DNA of 64,000 nucleotides from Cryptomeria japonica (lineage: Eukaryota; Streptophyta; Pinopsida; Cupressales; Cupressaceae). Made by a program: the position numbers and the translations under genes. Within the stretch, counting starts at the first letter, position 1, and every line of letters begins with the position of its first letter. This document shows positions 26,388 through 39,400 of the stretch, one piece after another. Below the pieces are notes generated by a model. That model was not told the DNA's origin. It saw nothing but the letters and a program-made list of their open reading frames with translations, and did not search any database. The stretch is taken from assembly GCF_030272615.1 (NCBI RefSeq), contig NC_081415.1:262682925-262746924 (forward strand), given 5' to 3'.

Positions 26388-27053
26388 GTGGATGACTTGG
26401 AAGAGGTCAGTGATTACTCTCAAAACAGTGGTCACTTTAATGAACTCATATCCGTGTTTGTGATGAGTAGCAACACTGGAAGGAACTTACATATTTATAT
26501 ATTAAAGATGATGAATATGATAATGTTGCCACTACTATCATGAAACATTTTCCAGAGGCATGGGATCATATTCAATTCAAAGATGTTTTAGTTAAAGTGG
26601 CCAATGTTGAATTGTACTACAAAGTTGTACACTTTTATTTTCAAGAACACCCAGATCTTATTAATGACCTCTTGAATGTCCTTTCCCTTAGGGTAGACCA
26701 CACACGAGTGGTTGACATCATGCGTAAGGTATAGCTCTCAACTCTTTTATTCTGTTATGTTTTTTAGGATTACCGAGATGTCTTTCACTTGGGTATTAAG
26801 TTTTTCTAGATGTTCTCTTTAGCAGCTATTTGGTTTGGAAAAATTTCATGAGTATCTTTTATTCTATTGTATTTGTTATCCACGTTGGACATCTCCATCT
26901 TGTGAAGTCGTACATGGTTGCAGTATAGAGCAACAATTTAGTTGTTGTTAATGAGTCTTTGAATGAAATTTATGTAGAAGAGGAAGATTATGATAGGCTT
27001 CAAAATCTATAGATGTGCACGATAACTTTGATCAGATAGGGCTTGCTCAGAGG
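26388..27053 (+). pseudogene. CHC: Clathrin heavy chain fragment, 5' part
   Basis: Two exons of clathrin heavy chain, the three-legged coat protein of vesicles. Exon one (26388-26728) follows TTTCAG and opens VDDLEEVSDYSQN...FNELIS. About 50 expected codons are missing, then it continues CDE[22 protein letters not shown], [20 protein letters not shown] and [11 protein letters not shown], ending at a GT donor. Exon two (about 26887-27053) reads GHLHLVKSYMVAV-stop-SNN, then NEIYVEEEDYDRLQ. A frameshift precedes SIDVHDNFDQIGLAQ. Internal deletion, stops and frameshift make it a pseudogene. Exons further upstream are absent. Confidence 0.9.
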
Positions 27054-27698
27054 GTGAGAGGAACTTCTCTATTGGTTCTTTCATTTAATAACTTGTTTTC
27101 AAAACAAGACCATCACATCAAAAGCATCTATATGGATTGCAACTGAAATATAAAATGTAGTTAGTCTTATTAAATTTTAACTTTTCTCTGAAAGACCAAT
27201 AAGACAATTTGAAACTTGCCAACCAACCTTTCAAATTGATGCTCAAACTGGAAATTAGTCTCAATCACAATAGCATAAGATAGCACATTGATGCAATCTA
27301 ATAAAATAGATTTATCACATGGAACTAATCAGTCAATTGAAAAGCATATACCATTTAGAATGAAGAACATTTGAAATTTATATTGAAAATAGATAATCAA
27401 ACCAGTTGATTTCAATATGTATCATCCATCAACTTTGATATTTCCAGAAAACAAACTGCATATGTGTTGTATAAAATTGTCTTGATAAGATCATAAAACT
27501 TGAGGTATCTCCCCCACTTGTTCTAAAAGATCCTCCATTTATAGATGAGGATTATGTTTGAAAGTGAAAGGGAATATCCCTTTCATTAAAACTAAAACTA
27601 ACAAAAACTAACTAAAAACTAACTTCCTAAAAACTCTTAACAATATGAGCATATTATAAAAACATAGAAGAACATGACTCTCAGCTCCAACTTAGACA
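27054..27698. other. AT-rich spacer with a dispersed repeat
   Basis: No gene seen. A block at 27191-27300 (AAAGACCAATAAGACAA ... GATAGCACATTGATGCAATCTA) resembles 23327-23390 in an intron of the second CACTA gene. Confidence 0.5.
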
Positions 27699-28892
27699 TC
27701 AGGTCTGGTCTCCCAGCATCTTTCCGCACTTCTGGATATTCTCCAAGTACTTCTCTGACTTATATGTGTCTTCTTCATGGATGATATCCCTGACAACGAC
27801 TTCCAGCGTGACAAACTTTTCCATCTGTTTCATAGTGTCTTTCAATTCAATTCCATCAATTTGGGCAATATCAAGGGTGGTATTGAGAATACTACGACAT
27901 TATGAGATCCATACATCTTTATCCTTTATCTCACCCTTCTGATCAATTAACTCTAGGAAACTATGTTGAACAGTGTTGTGTATTCATCATATTCAAATTG
28001 TAATTCTTCATCAAATCTATTGTGTTTAGCCAACAAACTCTTTATTTTTTCAATTTATTTTGTTTCCACTTTGGCCATTGTTTTATCATGCAACCTTGTT
28101 CCCAATCTGTTTGAAATTATATTGTGTGAAACTGCATTGTCCATAATCTTTTGAAATATTGTCCATAATTCTTTTAGAAAGCCTTGTAAGACCTCAAATC
28201 TTTTAGTTAGTAATACATTAGCAGTATCCACCCCCACACTTTGTATTTGTTTTAATATCCTTTTATTTTCTTGTTGCAACTCCTCTCATTTTTTCTTCCA
28301 TTGAGAGCTATCTGGAGTAAGAACCATTGTAACTTGTTGCCCACTTCTCCTTTGTGTTTCTTCATACAACGCCTTGTATTGGTTTCCCTCCCTAACTACT
28401 CTGACCATCTGTGTTTTATTGAATTTTGAAATATCCACTCTGATATCAGTAGTAATAATTGGATCAATTTTACCAACTTTTAGTTTCATCATATGACCAA
28501 AGGCCTTGTCAACATCAATGATCTCTAGTCTCTTGTTAGGAGGGTATAGAGCCTATAACAACAAAGCTTCCTCGTCCTAATAAAATCTTGAACCAATAAA
28601 TACATCATTTACACCTTGTACATCCAATTTGAATTCCTTGTTTTCTGAATGCAATAAATTGTCGAATATGAAAGAAGCACTGAGGTCCCATCTAGGAAAA
28701 AAAATCATCCCAGCCTCTGTAAGTAGTTGCCTTCCCTTTTAAGGGGCCATTGTGGTTATCTCTGCATTAATTTCCTCTTTTAATTTCTTTAACAACTCGG
28801 CCTTATTATTAGGCGCTTATGTTGGGAATAGAGTCCCTCAGTTTCTTCCCTTTAAAATTGTACAAGAATGATTTAAATTCTTTGGAATGAAT
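27699..28892 (-). pseudogene. Unrecognised coiled-coil protein gene, C-terminal part
   Basis: Minus-strand reading runs from 28892 down to a TGA at 27699-27701. From the edge of Tat-2 it reads IIHSKEFKSFLYNFKGKK, then after frameshifts FDNLLHSENKEFKLDV, GHMMKLKVGKIDPII, ISKFNKTQMVRVVREGNQYK, NKRILKQIQSVGVDTANVLL, QKGEIKDKDVW and YLENIQKCGKMLGDQT-stop. It is rich in Lys/Glu heptad-like stretches. It continues, across Tat-2 and the LINE, the frame that ends at 55201. I do not recognise the family. Several stops and frameshifts mean this copy is not functional. Confidence 0.55.
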
Positions 28893-28897
28893 AATAA

Positions 28898-30366
28898 TGT
28901 AGACGTATAAAAATGAACATATTCCTAAATGAATATTTTATGTTCATTTCCCTATTTAATTAAATCTAATTTAATTAAATTATCCACATTCTTTTATTTT
29001 ATTAAATAAATTATTCAATTTATTTAAATAAAATTCACTATACCATTTAATAAATAAATCATTTTATTCAATTAAATCCCCCTAGCCACTTTTAATTAAA
29101 TTCAAATTTAATTAAATAGTTATCTTAAATTAAATAAATCAAATTTATTTAATTCCAACCAAATTGAATGAAAATGAATTAATTCAATTAAATCCTATTA
29201 TCCCCCATCCACTTGTAAAATCCCAAACCCCTTCCTAATCCTTTCTAGAATCTTCTAATCGATTCTAATTAACCTAACCCTCCTCTAAACTTTGTCACAT
29301 CCCTAAGCAAAGGGAGGTCACTTCTCAAAATGGCCCAAAGTCTTGGATAACCATTGAAAGTTTTCAACCTTCAACCACCAAAACCCTTAAAGTCTTTGAA
29401 AACCATTGAAGGCTTCCAACCTTCAACCACTTAATCCCCAAAGTCTCCAATAACCATTAATGGTTATTTCAAACCCTCCCACATGGTTAAAACATTTGTT
29501 TTGACTCAACCTCTACCCAACCCAAAGGTCTCATCAGGTCATTAATGCTTTGACCATGATTATCTCTTAATCATTTGCACAAAGGTTTATCTTTAGATTA
29601 AATCCTAATTCATTGGGTAAACCTAACTTAGACTTGACCCTTAGCCTTTAGATAACCATGAGGTCTCCTCAGGCCTTTAATGCCTCCAACCTCTTCTTTC
29701 AACCCAATCCTGTGTGGACACTTGTCACCATGTCATTAGTGCCAATTGTGCACATGGATTCCCAACTTTCAAACTTGGCCCTTGATTAAACCTTTCAATC
29801 CTGACCATCCATTGCCCTGTTTATGCTATAAATAGAGCTCTCATTCCTCCATTTTTAACAATCATCTTTCAAATTTGAAGCATCACACTTATGGTCAAAT
29901 TGTTTCAAGCTTTCATATCATTTTATGCTCATCATTTAGCCTCTCTTTAGATCAGAATTAATCATGAATATGCATGCTAGAGTAATTTATTTATCATTTT
30001 AGTTCAATCATAGAAGAAATATAGTATGCTAGGATAATTTTCATACTAATCTCCTCATCTTATCATTTAGTTTGTTGCATTTCTAGCATCATACCTAGCT
30101 TAAAACACATCTTATGCTAAAATCAATTAAAAATCTCTCTCGTTCTCATATTTGCCATCCCTAAGCCATTTTGCTCAATAATCTGAGAGTAAAACATTGG
30201 TTTGAGGGACATTGTGAGATAGAGAACCATGGGACCTTCCTTGGGAAGCTGAGTAACACTACGTTACTCCATAGCTTGCATCAAGAAGTCCTGTGTGTGT
30301 GTGTGGATTGGTATTTTTTGTAATTTTCACATATTAAGTTTTATTCGCCCACTTTTCCACCATACA
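28898..30366 (+). repeat. Tat-2 5' LTR
   Basis: 1469 bp, starts TGTAGACG and ends CCATACA. AT-rich start with TTTAATTAAAT words. TATA box at 29827-29835. Paired with 45702-47168. Confidence 0.97.
29827..29835 (+). promoter_or_regulatory. TATA box of Tat-2 5' LTR
   Basis: TATAAATAG followed by AGCTCTCATTCCTCC, a typical plant core promoter. Identical in the 3' LTR at 46631-46639. Confidence 0.75.
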
Positions 30367-30370
30367 TTTC

Positions 30371-30388
30371 TGGCGCCCACCGTGGGGC
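30371..30388 (+). promoter_or_regulatory. Tat-2 primer binding site, tRNA-Lys type
   Basis: TGGCGCCCACCGTGGGGC, four bases after the LTR. Complementary over 18 bases to the 3' end of plant tRNA-Lys(CUU) as I remember it. Confidence 0.85.
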
Positions 30389-30453
30389 ACGACCCCCAAT
30401 AACACATCATTTTTTGAATTTGGTGACTTTTGCAGGTACGCGAGAAACTAGAA

Positions 30454-30870
30454 TTAGCGTGTCGAAAAGATATTTTAGCGCATCCGCCTAACAGTTTAGC
30501 ACTTCTAGCCTACTGTTTAGCGCGTGTGCTTTCTGTCTTAGCGCGTGAACACTATTCCTCAACGCATGACACTATTTGACAAATTTTCCTGTAGGTGTCG
30601 ATGCCGGCGAAACACAGATTAGCGCATATACCTAACAGATTAGCGCATCAGCTTAACCTTTTAGCGCTTGGAAAACATATTCCAGCGCGTTGAAACTAAT
30701 AGTTAGCGCATCAAATTCAAATTTTTCCTGCAAAACAGACCGCGGGAAAAGCAAAACACAGATTAGCGCGTACGAAGCACAGAGTAGCACTTCCGAATAA
30801 CACAATAGCACATGGAGAAAAATCTGTAGCGCATCCACAGATTATTGTAGCGCGTACAGTTTGTTCTGTA
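30454..30870 (+). repeat. TAGCGCNT octamer array, leader block 1
   Basis: About 17 occurrences of TAGCGCGT, TAGCGCAT, TAGCGCTT or one-base variants, spaced roughly 15-40 bases apart in unrelated AT-rich sequence. All are on the plus strand. Confidence 0.9.
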
Positions 30871-32079
30871 GCGCATCACAGACAAAACAAACAAAAAGAT
30901 TTTTGTAACCGAATTAAAAATTTTAGACTTGTGGAAGTCCCTCGAAACAAACTAACCGTCTTCTCGTTTTGTCTATTTGCAGGATTTCTAACAGTTTCTT
31001 GCAGGTAACGCGAGGAAGTTTGCTTTTACAGCAAAACGTTTTTCTTTTGTTGACCTCCAAAAATCAAATTTGCTTTGTTGACGATTTATTTTCCATAGAT
31101 TAGATAATTATTGCTATGAAGGATTAAAAAGAACATCATGCTTGTTGGAGCAACATCTCCAAATAGAAGTTAGCAAATTATTGTCTTGGAGGTTAAAAAG
31201 AACAAACTTATTTGCCTTGTCTCGAAAGTGGAAGGTATATGCTCTCCCCTTAACTGGGTGACCAAAAAGCCAAACCACTCTTATGCTTTCAGTATTTCAA
31301 GCAGTTAAAACTTTTAGCAGGCCTGCCTTCCCGAGGAGTTGCAATCAACTCTTAAAGCCGTTTATGGCCGGTGTGAAGGGAACGACCTAAGTGGGGAACG
31401 ACTTTGATGCCAAGAATTCCAACCCACTATAATCAAATGTGAAAAGTGATGAAAGTCCTTTTCAACGGTTGCGCGCAGTGATTAGCCTTCCCTCAGTATC
31501 CTCGAGATACGTAAAGCCTTTGTTCTAAAGGTTGGGAACCCTCCTGAGGGAGTTTATCACTGACGACCGAATGGGAAGCCTGATTAAGAACCTTAGCATT
31601 AGAAATTTTGAGCTGAGTCAGTATCCAAACATTTGTAACATCATATTGCAAGGGTGGGGAAGAATCCGCCCCCAAGATTACTCACCATATATCTCCCAAG
31701 ATAACTACTCAACTGTGAAGCAATTCACTTTGGGTTAATTTCTAGCAAAAGGCAAAAAAACGGGCGCCCTCTAGGGGGTGACATGGCTGTTTGAGCTGAC
31801 GGAGTATCGAGACTAGTGGGCTATAATGTTGCTTATGACCCTTGAATAAAGAGTCTTTCTGAAGTGTTTATTTTGTATCCAACCTGTTAAAACATTGGGG
31901 ATTTGAACACATCCTCGATAGAACATACACTTTCTGTTAGATTAGGTGAAATGATTGTACTTTGTGTGCCGTGCTTGCATTTTATATTTCAGAAAATCAT
32001 CCATCACACTTAAAAAAAAAAATCTCTCAACAAAAATCAAAATCCTCACAGAAACAACCAAAAGGAAAAATCAGGGTAG

Positions 32080-32590
32080 TTTAGCGCGTAAGAGCAACAT
32101 CTTAGCGCGTGAAACAGTTATTTTAGCGCATCCACAAAACAAAATAGCGCGTACAACAAAAATAGTAGCGTCTCCATTCTAAAGCAAAACAGAGAATAAT
32201 CCTTTAGCGCGTGCAAAACACATTTTAGTGCGTAAATATTAGCGCTTAGGAATCCAAAGTTAGCGCATTAACAAAAACAGATAGCGCGTAGAAGGCACAG
32301 TGTAGCGCGTTGTTTCCCCAAAAACTTCACAAGCAAATTTCAAACAGCCTGTCTTAGCACGTGAAACAAACAGCTTAGCGCGTAGAAATCCTATTTTAGC
32401 GCATTAGCCTACACAGTCAGCGCTTCTAAAGCCCAGTCTAGCGCGTACATTTTTCACCAGTCAAGAACAAAATTTTTCCAGAATCAATATTTTAGCGCGT
32501 AACCGGGGGCAGATTAGCGCGTGTGGAAATTATTTTAGCGCATCAGGAGAATTCAATAGCGCATTAAACATCTATTTTAGCGCGTGAGAA
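32080..32590 (+). repeat. TAGCGCNT octamer array, leader block 2
   Basis: About 21 occurrences of the same octamer (the seventh base is G, A or T), all plus strand. The spacers are not repeated, so this is a dispersed-motif array rather than a tandem repeat. Confidence 0.9.
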
Positions 32591-33443
32591 AAGGTAGAAA
32601 AACAGAGAGTTGGAAAAACCGAAAATTTTGAAAATTTCAAAAATATTTTAAAAACAGGTTTTCATCAAAACACATCTTTTATCAAACCAGAGTGACAAAA
32701 ACAAGACATAAAACTATTTCTCAAGTCAAATTTGTGTCAAACAAAGTTGTCAAAATTTGAAAATGAATCGAGCAATAGAGGACGTCTTTCCTATCATAAT
32801 CCAGAACATTTTCATCATTAGTATCAATCAAATCCTTTAAACATCTTACGGATTTTATCTCAAAAACACTTGTCTACAAATTTTCAAATTGTCAAATCCA
32901 GTTTCCAGATCAGGAAACTTCTTATCCATATCATTTGACATGCTTTATCGTGAAGGGATATCTAAACCTTCACTCTGATAAAGTAAGATTTGAAATTTTT
33001 AAAATAAGAATCAACTAAATCCAAACAAATCAAAGGAAATCCTTGATCACTCATGCATGACTAATCCCCTCATTCTGAGAAGAAAGAACCTCTATCGTAA
33101 CATCACGTTGAAGAAACAACAACCTAGCTTTTCCAAATTCATCAAGAGAAATAAATTTTTATACATCAATCGTCAACTCTTCAAATCCCATCGGGTATTT
33201 CTTCATCACGTCAAACGTTATATCCAAAACAAATCCAGTGAATTTGACAAAGAACCCCTGAAAACAAGAGCATACTGTCAAAAGTCTGGTTTAATCAAAA
33301 GATAAACCGCGGAGGAAAGATCAATCCAGCATTCCTGCCCGATGAGTGCATCACATATAACACATCTCGACCAGAACCACCAACACCAGAGCAAAACATC
33401 AACGAGGACTTTGTTCCTTTTATCACTGAAAGTTTCTATTGAA

Positions 33444-36400
33444 ATGTCTATCACTCGCTCTCAATGAAACAAACAAAGCGAGACACTTGCAGAATCAAGT
33501 ATGAATCGTAGATTATCAAATCCTTTTGAAGTTCCATCCTCAGAAGATCCTGAAATTTCTGACGCAATTCTTCAGGAATGTCAAGAAAATCCTTCATTCC
33601 AAAAACTCATCGAAAAACTCATGGAAAATGACAAAGAAAAATATCTCCTCATGCTTACAAGTAAAGGCGTCAAACTTCCTGAAGATTTCGACGCAAACGT
33701 CATTCAAACAGGGTCTCAACAATATACATATCAAGAACAACAAAGGGAAGAAGAAACTCGCGTACCTGAACAACATATTCCAGAGCAACATATACCAGAA
33801 ATGCGAGTACCTGCGTTCGAAACCCCAGAACAACACATACCACTTACTACACCTTTTCAGTTGAGAACAAATACGAGGGAAGAACTCTTCCCTCGACAAG
33901 ATAATGTGCCCTTGGTTGCTCTTACTCAACAAATGCAAATGTTGCAAAGACAAATACACGATATGCAACAAGGGACAACAGTGCGGTATTCTATAAACGA
34001 AATCTGTCCTTATCCATTTGACAGAAGCTTAAACATGGTACCTTTTTCTCCAAACTCAGACATTCCCAAATTTGATAAATATGATGGGAAAGGTGATCCT
34101 CGAGATCATGTTCGAGAATTTTGTACTATGAGTCTTCAATTTGCTCATAATGACACTTATCTGATAAGGTTATTCCCAAGAAGCCTGGGAGGACAAACAA
34201 TGGAATGGTTATCCAAGATTACACCACCTGTTAGATCATTTGACGAATTGGTTAACAAATTCATCACCCATTATTCTTATAACATCCAACATGCCATAAC
34301 CATGCTAGATATTTGCAACACCAAACAAAAGAACAATGAAACATTCATGATATTCCTTCAACATTGGTGACGCATGGTATCAAGATATCCTCGAGATATT
34401 CCTGAAAAAGAGAAAATAGAAATCTTCATTGATAACTTGAATGGTGAAATGAGTTATAGACTCAAACTTCAATGCATACCATCTTTTGACAAATTAATCG
34501 AAAATGGCATCCAAGTAGAGGAAGCTTGTGTCAAAAAGGGAACACTCAAGTTCTACAAAGAAGGAACGAACTCATCAAACTACAATAACCAAAACAACAC
34601 CAATCTAGACAAAACTCGATTTTGGACTCGAAACAAAAACGAAGGCAACAATGAATCATATGATCCCAAATCTAAACAGCCAGTGCTTGTCTTATTAGGA
34701 AATACTCAAAATATGAAAAATCCTAGAAATGCTACTCCCAGTGCTAAAACATATGCACCAAACAATGCTCAAGGACAACTCAATACAAACAACGCCAACG
34801 ATAATCCAAACAAAAACCTGAATCCAGGGCCTATCAACAATTCACGCAACAACACCAACAATTTCCATAAGCATATCTTCACACCATTGGGCCAATCATT
34901 AGAGTCCGCATTCAGAGAACTGTTGGCAAACAAGGTTCTTTCTTTACCTCCAATCAACAATTATGAACCCCCAATCAAACCACCTTGGTGGAATGATTCA
35001 CACTATTGTGATTTTCATCGAAACAAAGGTCATAGAACAAACGAGTGCATGAGATTGAAACACATAATCCAAGACATGATTGATCGAGGTGACTTAACGG
35101 TGGATGGTCTCAAAACAAATAATGATCACGAAACCTTCAAAGATCCTCTTCCAAATTATAACAAAGATGGAGCATCAACTTCAAATGATACACGCGGAGC
35201 TCGTATTAATCACATCTACAACAACACAATCAATCACATATCAGCCGAAGACCATCAAGTCAATGTTATAACCATTCGAGATAAACGTGATCATGAATCT
35301 GTCAATGTAACAACCCAGACTCAGAAATACATCTTGAAGGGACATACCGCACCTCCAACTACCACAACAAAGATCCAATACGACTTAGTTAATCAACTAC
35401 GCAAGACTCCAGCTCAGATATCTATCCTGGAATTGTTGAAACTGTCTCCAAAACACAAAGACATATTGGAGCAAGCGCTATTAGAAACAAATGTACCTCA
35501 AAATCTGGATACAGACAGATTCCAAGCTATGGTTGCCCACATGACAGAATCTCATAACCTCACCTTCTCAGAGCATGATAATACTTTATTAAGTCATCCA
35601 CATAATACTCCTCTACATATTGAAGTCATTGTTTGCAAACACCGTGTCAAAAGAGTCTTAATAGATGGAGGAGCCGGACTTAATCTATGTACTTTAAAGC
35701 TTATCCGTGCACTAGGTTTCTCAGAAGAATCTATTGATCCTTGTAAAAAGATTACCATAAAAGCATATGATGATGAGGAAAGGTCCTCTAAAGGAACAGT
35801 GATATTGCCTATTCAGGTAGGACCAGTGCAAAAGGATACTATATGTCAAGTCTTAGATATTGATCTCACCTACAATATCTTATTAGGCTGACCTTGGATA
35901 CATGAAATGCAAGCAGTACCTTCTACATATCACCAATGTGTCAAATTCCCTTATGATGGATAGGAAATCTCCATATCAGCTGATCACAATCCCTTTCAAC
36001 ATTGCAATGCAATGGGGGCAGCCCAAGACAGTTTGGTTCCTTATAACAGAGAAAAGCAGTGGTCTTCAACATCTGATCCATCAACAGCAAAATCCAACTC
36101 CTTAATGGGAGACTTTAAACAGAAAATGCAAATCAAAGACCAAGGCATGGGCGAATACTCTATGGAGCCTTTATGTTTGACTAGATTGCCAACATCACCT
36201 AGATCGCATGGTTTACCTACTATATCAACACATCTGGAAACTCAGCCCATAACTAAATTTGATGGTACCTTCATCCAATTGGGGACTCTAGCACATGAAT
36301 CAGAAGATAAGGATGTTCTTAACTGGCTATACAAAGATGAAGAAGAAGCTAATAGAGCGGCCGCTCTAGACATTGTTCTACCGACGCACCTATATGGAAA

Positions 36401-39400
36401 AGGCTACTTGATCATGAAACAAATGGGATATGGCGGTAAAGGACCTATTGGGAAATGTTAAGAAGGAGTCACTGAACCTATAGATCTTCCTTCACAACCT
36501 AGTAGAAATAAAGCAGGATTAGGTTCTAAATTCACTTTCCTATTGAAAAGGCCGCCACACACAAATGCAAAATCTCAATGGAAGGAAAAGAAGAAATACA
36601 AGGAAGAGTCCTGGCAGGAAGCTCTCTTTGAATCAGCAGAAACAATCCGCAAGGCACGAGAACGTCAAGATCAGGAGATATATCAGGGAAAGCTTTTGAA
36701 TCATAAGAAGGCCATATCTGCAGCAGTGGCTCATATTCACACACCAATGGCTCAAGAACAAATCATATCATCACAAGAAACCATCATTCCTCCCAGGGGA
36801 AGCACAATCTATGAACAAATCCAGACTGTAGAAGATGGATTAGATACAGAATCAACATAGAATATCAAAATAGTATCTATCATCAAGGATTTGTTTTCGC
36901 CATACAACATACCTGTTTACAGCACAGATAGAATTTGGGATGATGCCTATGAGACAGATTCAAATGAATATGAATGGGGTGCTTGCTCTGATACTACTAC
37001 AAATATCCCAGATGATACTGATTTCATATCCATTTCTCAAGAAGAACATAACGTAGAAGATAGACCTCTTGAATTTGGACCACAACATATATATGACGTT
37101 CAGGAAAGCGAACAAAAATATTACGAACAAGTCTATGTAGAAGATGATACCATCGAAGACCTTGATGAAACCCTAAACTTCTTTAAAAACAAGACCCATC
37201 ACGATGATAACTCTATACTAACACTTACAGTAGCTGAACTTGACCCACCCAATGATTCCTTACCACTTGTCTTCCCTGATCTCATCGACTAGACTGAACC
37301 TGAGACTCATGATATCCCAATTTTTCCAGATGATGAATCTATTATCTACTACCTACGTACCGTAAATCTCGAAACAGGCTCTACCAGTGAACCAAATAAC
37401 AATGTCTGTTCTTCAGGGAGTGCCAAGTCTCTTGGTCGCAAAAATGAATCAAATAATGAATCTAATGCTGAAAACCAGTTAATGGCAGCAATGGATCCCA
37501 AAAAAGTAAAAATAAAGGACACATCTGAGGGTGAAAACCTTTTTAAGGCACCTAACGATGGGAGACTTGACACTCTTCCTGAATATTTTCATGAGCGATC
37601 ACCCATATTGAATGAGCCCACTCAATCAATCAACATTGGTACCACCGAAGCCGCTAGAAACATTCACCTTGCAGAATCTCTGACAGAGGAGGAAAGATCA
37701 GCATTCATCATTTTCTTTAAAGGACAGCAAATTAACTTTGCCTGGTCATATGCTGATATGCCTGGAGTTGATCCACACTTAATCATGCATCACTTGTCCA
37801 TCTGTACAGGAGTCAAGCCAGTCAAGCAGAAACTACGAAAGAAGAATCCACAGGTAGCACTCATGGTCAAAATGGAATTGAAGAAGTTATTAGATGTCGG
37901 ATTCATTCGACCTATTGACTATGCAGAATGGATTTCCAACATTGTTCCAGTCTCAAAACCAGATGGTAGTATCAGAATATGCACCGACTTCAGAGATGTC
38001 AATAAAGCTTGTCCAAAGGATGACTTTCCTCTGCCAAGTATTGATATAATTGTAGATCTCACAGCAGGCCATGCAATGCTCTCCTTAATGGACAGTTTCT
38101 CAGGTTATAATCAAATCAAAATAGCTCCTGAAGATCAAGACAAAACAACATTCACCTGTCCTTGGAGAACATACTGTTGGAATGTTATGCCTTTTGGCTT
38201 AAAGAATGTCGGAGCCACTTATCAAAGAGCAATGACAACCATATTCCATGATATGATGCACACATTCATGGAAGACTATGTGGATGATTTACTAGCAAAA
38301 TCTTGCACCAGAACTGAACATCTTGGCATCCTAACAAAGATCTTTGATCGATTGCAGAAATTCAAAGTCCGACTCAACCTTAAGAAGTGTGTCTTTGGGG
38401 TTACATCAGGTAAGTTACTAGCTTACATCGTCTCAGCTAAAGGTATTGAAGTTGATCCAACAAAGGTACAAGCCATCATGGATATGCCACCACCAAAGAA
38501 TATCAGTCAACTTCGATCTCTCCAAGGACGACTTCAATCAATCAGGTGATTCATCGCTCAACTAGCAGATAAAAGTCTGCCATTTAACCACTTGCTACAT
38601 AAAAATGTGCCATTCAGATGGGAGACTAAATGTGCTGAATCTTTTTATCAAATTAAACAGTACCTGATGAATCCACCAGTTCTAGTACCACCAATTGCAG
38701 AAAAGCCTCTTATATTGTATATCTCAACAACAGATGTTTCACTGGGGGCACTATTGGCACAAGAAGATCAACAAGGAAAGGAACGCGCCATATATTACAT
38801 CAGTAGAACATTGAATGGCTATGAACTCAATTATACATTCATTGAAAAGGCTTGCCTAATAGTTGTTTTTGCATCTCAAAAGTTCCAACATTATATGCTA
38901 GCACACATTACCAAGCTAGTAGCCAAAATTGATCCTCTCAAGTATCTACTCAGCAAGGCAGCTCTCACAGGCCAATTGGCTAAATGGGTTATGATTCTCA
39001 GTGAATTTGACATCCACTACACAGAAAGATGAGCCATCAAAGGACAAGCAATTGCAGATCAGCTGGCTAAAGCACCGCTACTAGGAAAACAAACCATGGA
39101 CATTGAATTTCCAAATAGGGACGTTTTTGCTCTTTCCTCCAAACAATGGACCCTATACTTTGATGGATCCTATACACAACATGGTTCAGGGGCCGGCATT
39201 CTATTCATCACCCTTGAAGGACACACTATGCCGAGATCATATAGGCTTATGTTTCCATGTACAAATAATATGGCTGAATATGAAGCATTGGTCATAGGCA
39301 TCAAAATGGCTGTTGAATGGAAAATCACAAAATTAAAGGTCTACGGAGACTCACAACTGGTTATCAATCAAATCAATGACAACTATCAGACAAAGGATGA

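Larger units (their letters stand above)
30389..33443 (+). other. Tat-2 leader
   Basis: A 3-kb stretch without a supported gene. It carries octamer arrays at 30454-30870 and 32080-32590. Between them (31140-31740) is a block resembling the Tat-1 leader, with CCAAGAATTCCAACCCACTATAAT versus a close Tat-1 version near 3155. Short frames inside look like chance. Confidence 0.75.

Noticed and set aside
31493-31738. Overlapping short frames on both strands in the Tat-2 leader
   Set aside because: No conservation with the Tat-1 leader at protein level; chance frames in a less AT-rich block.
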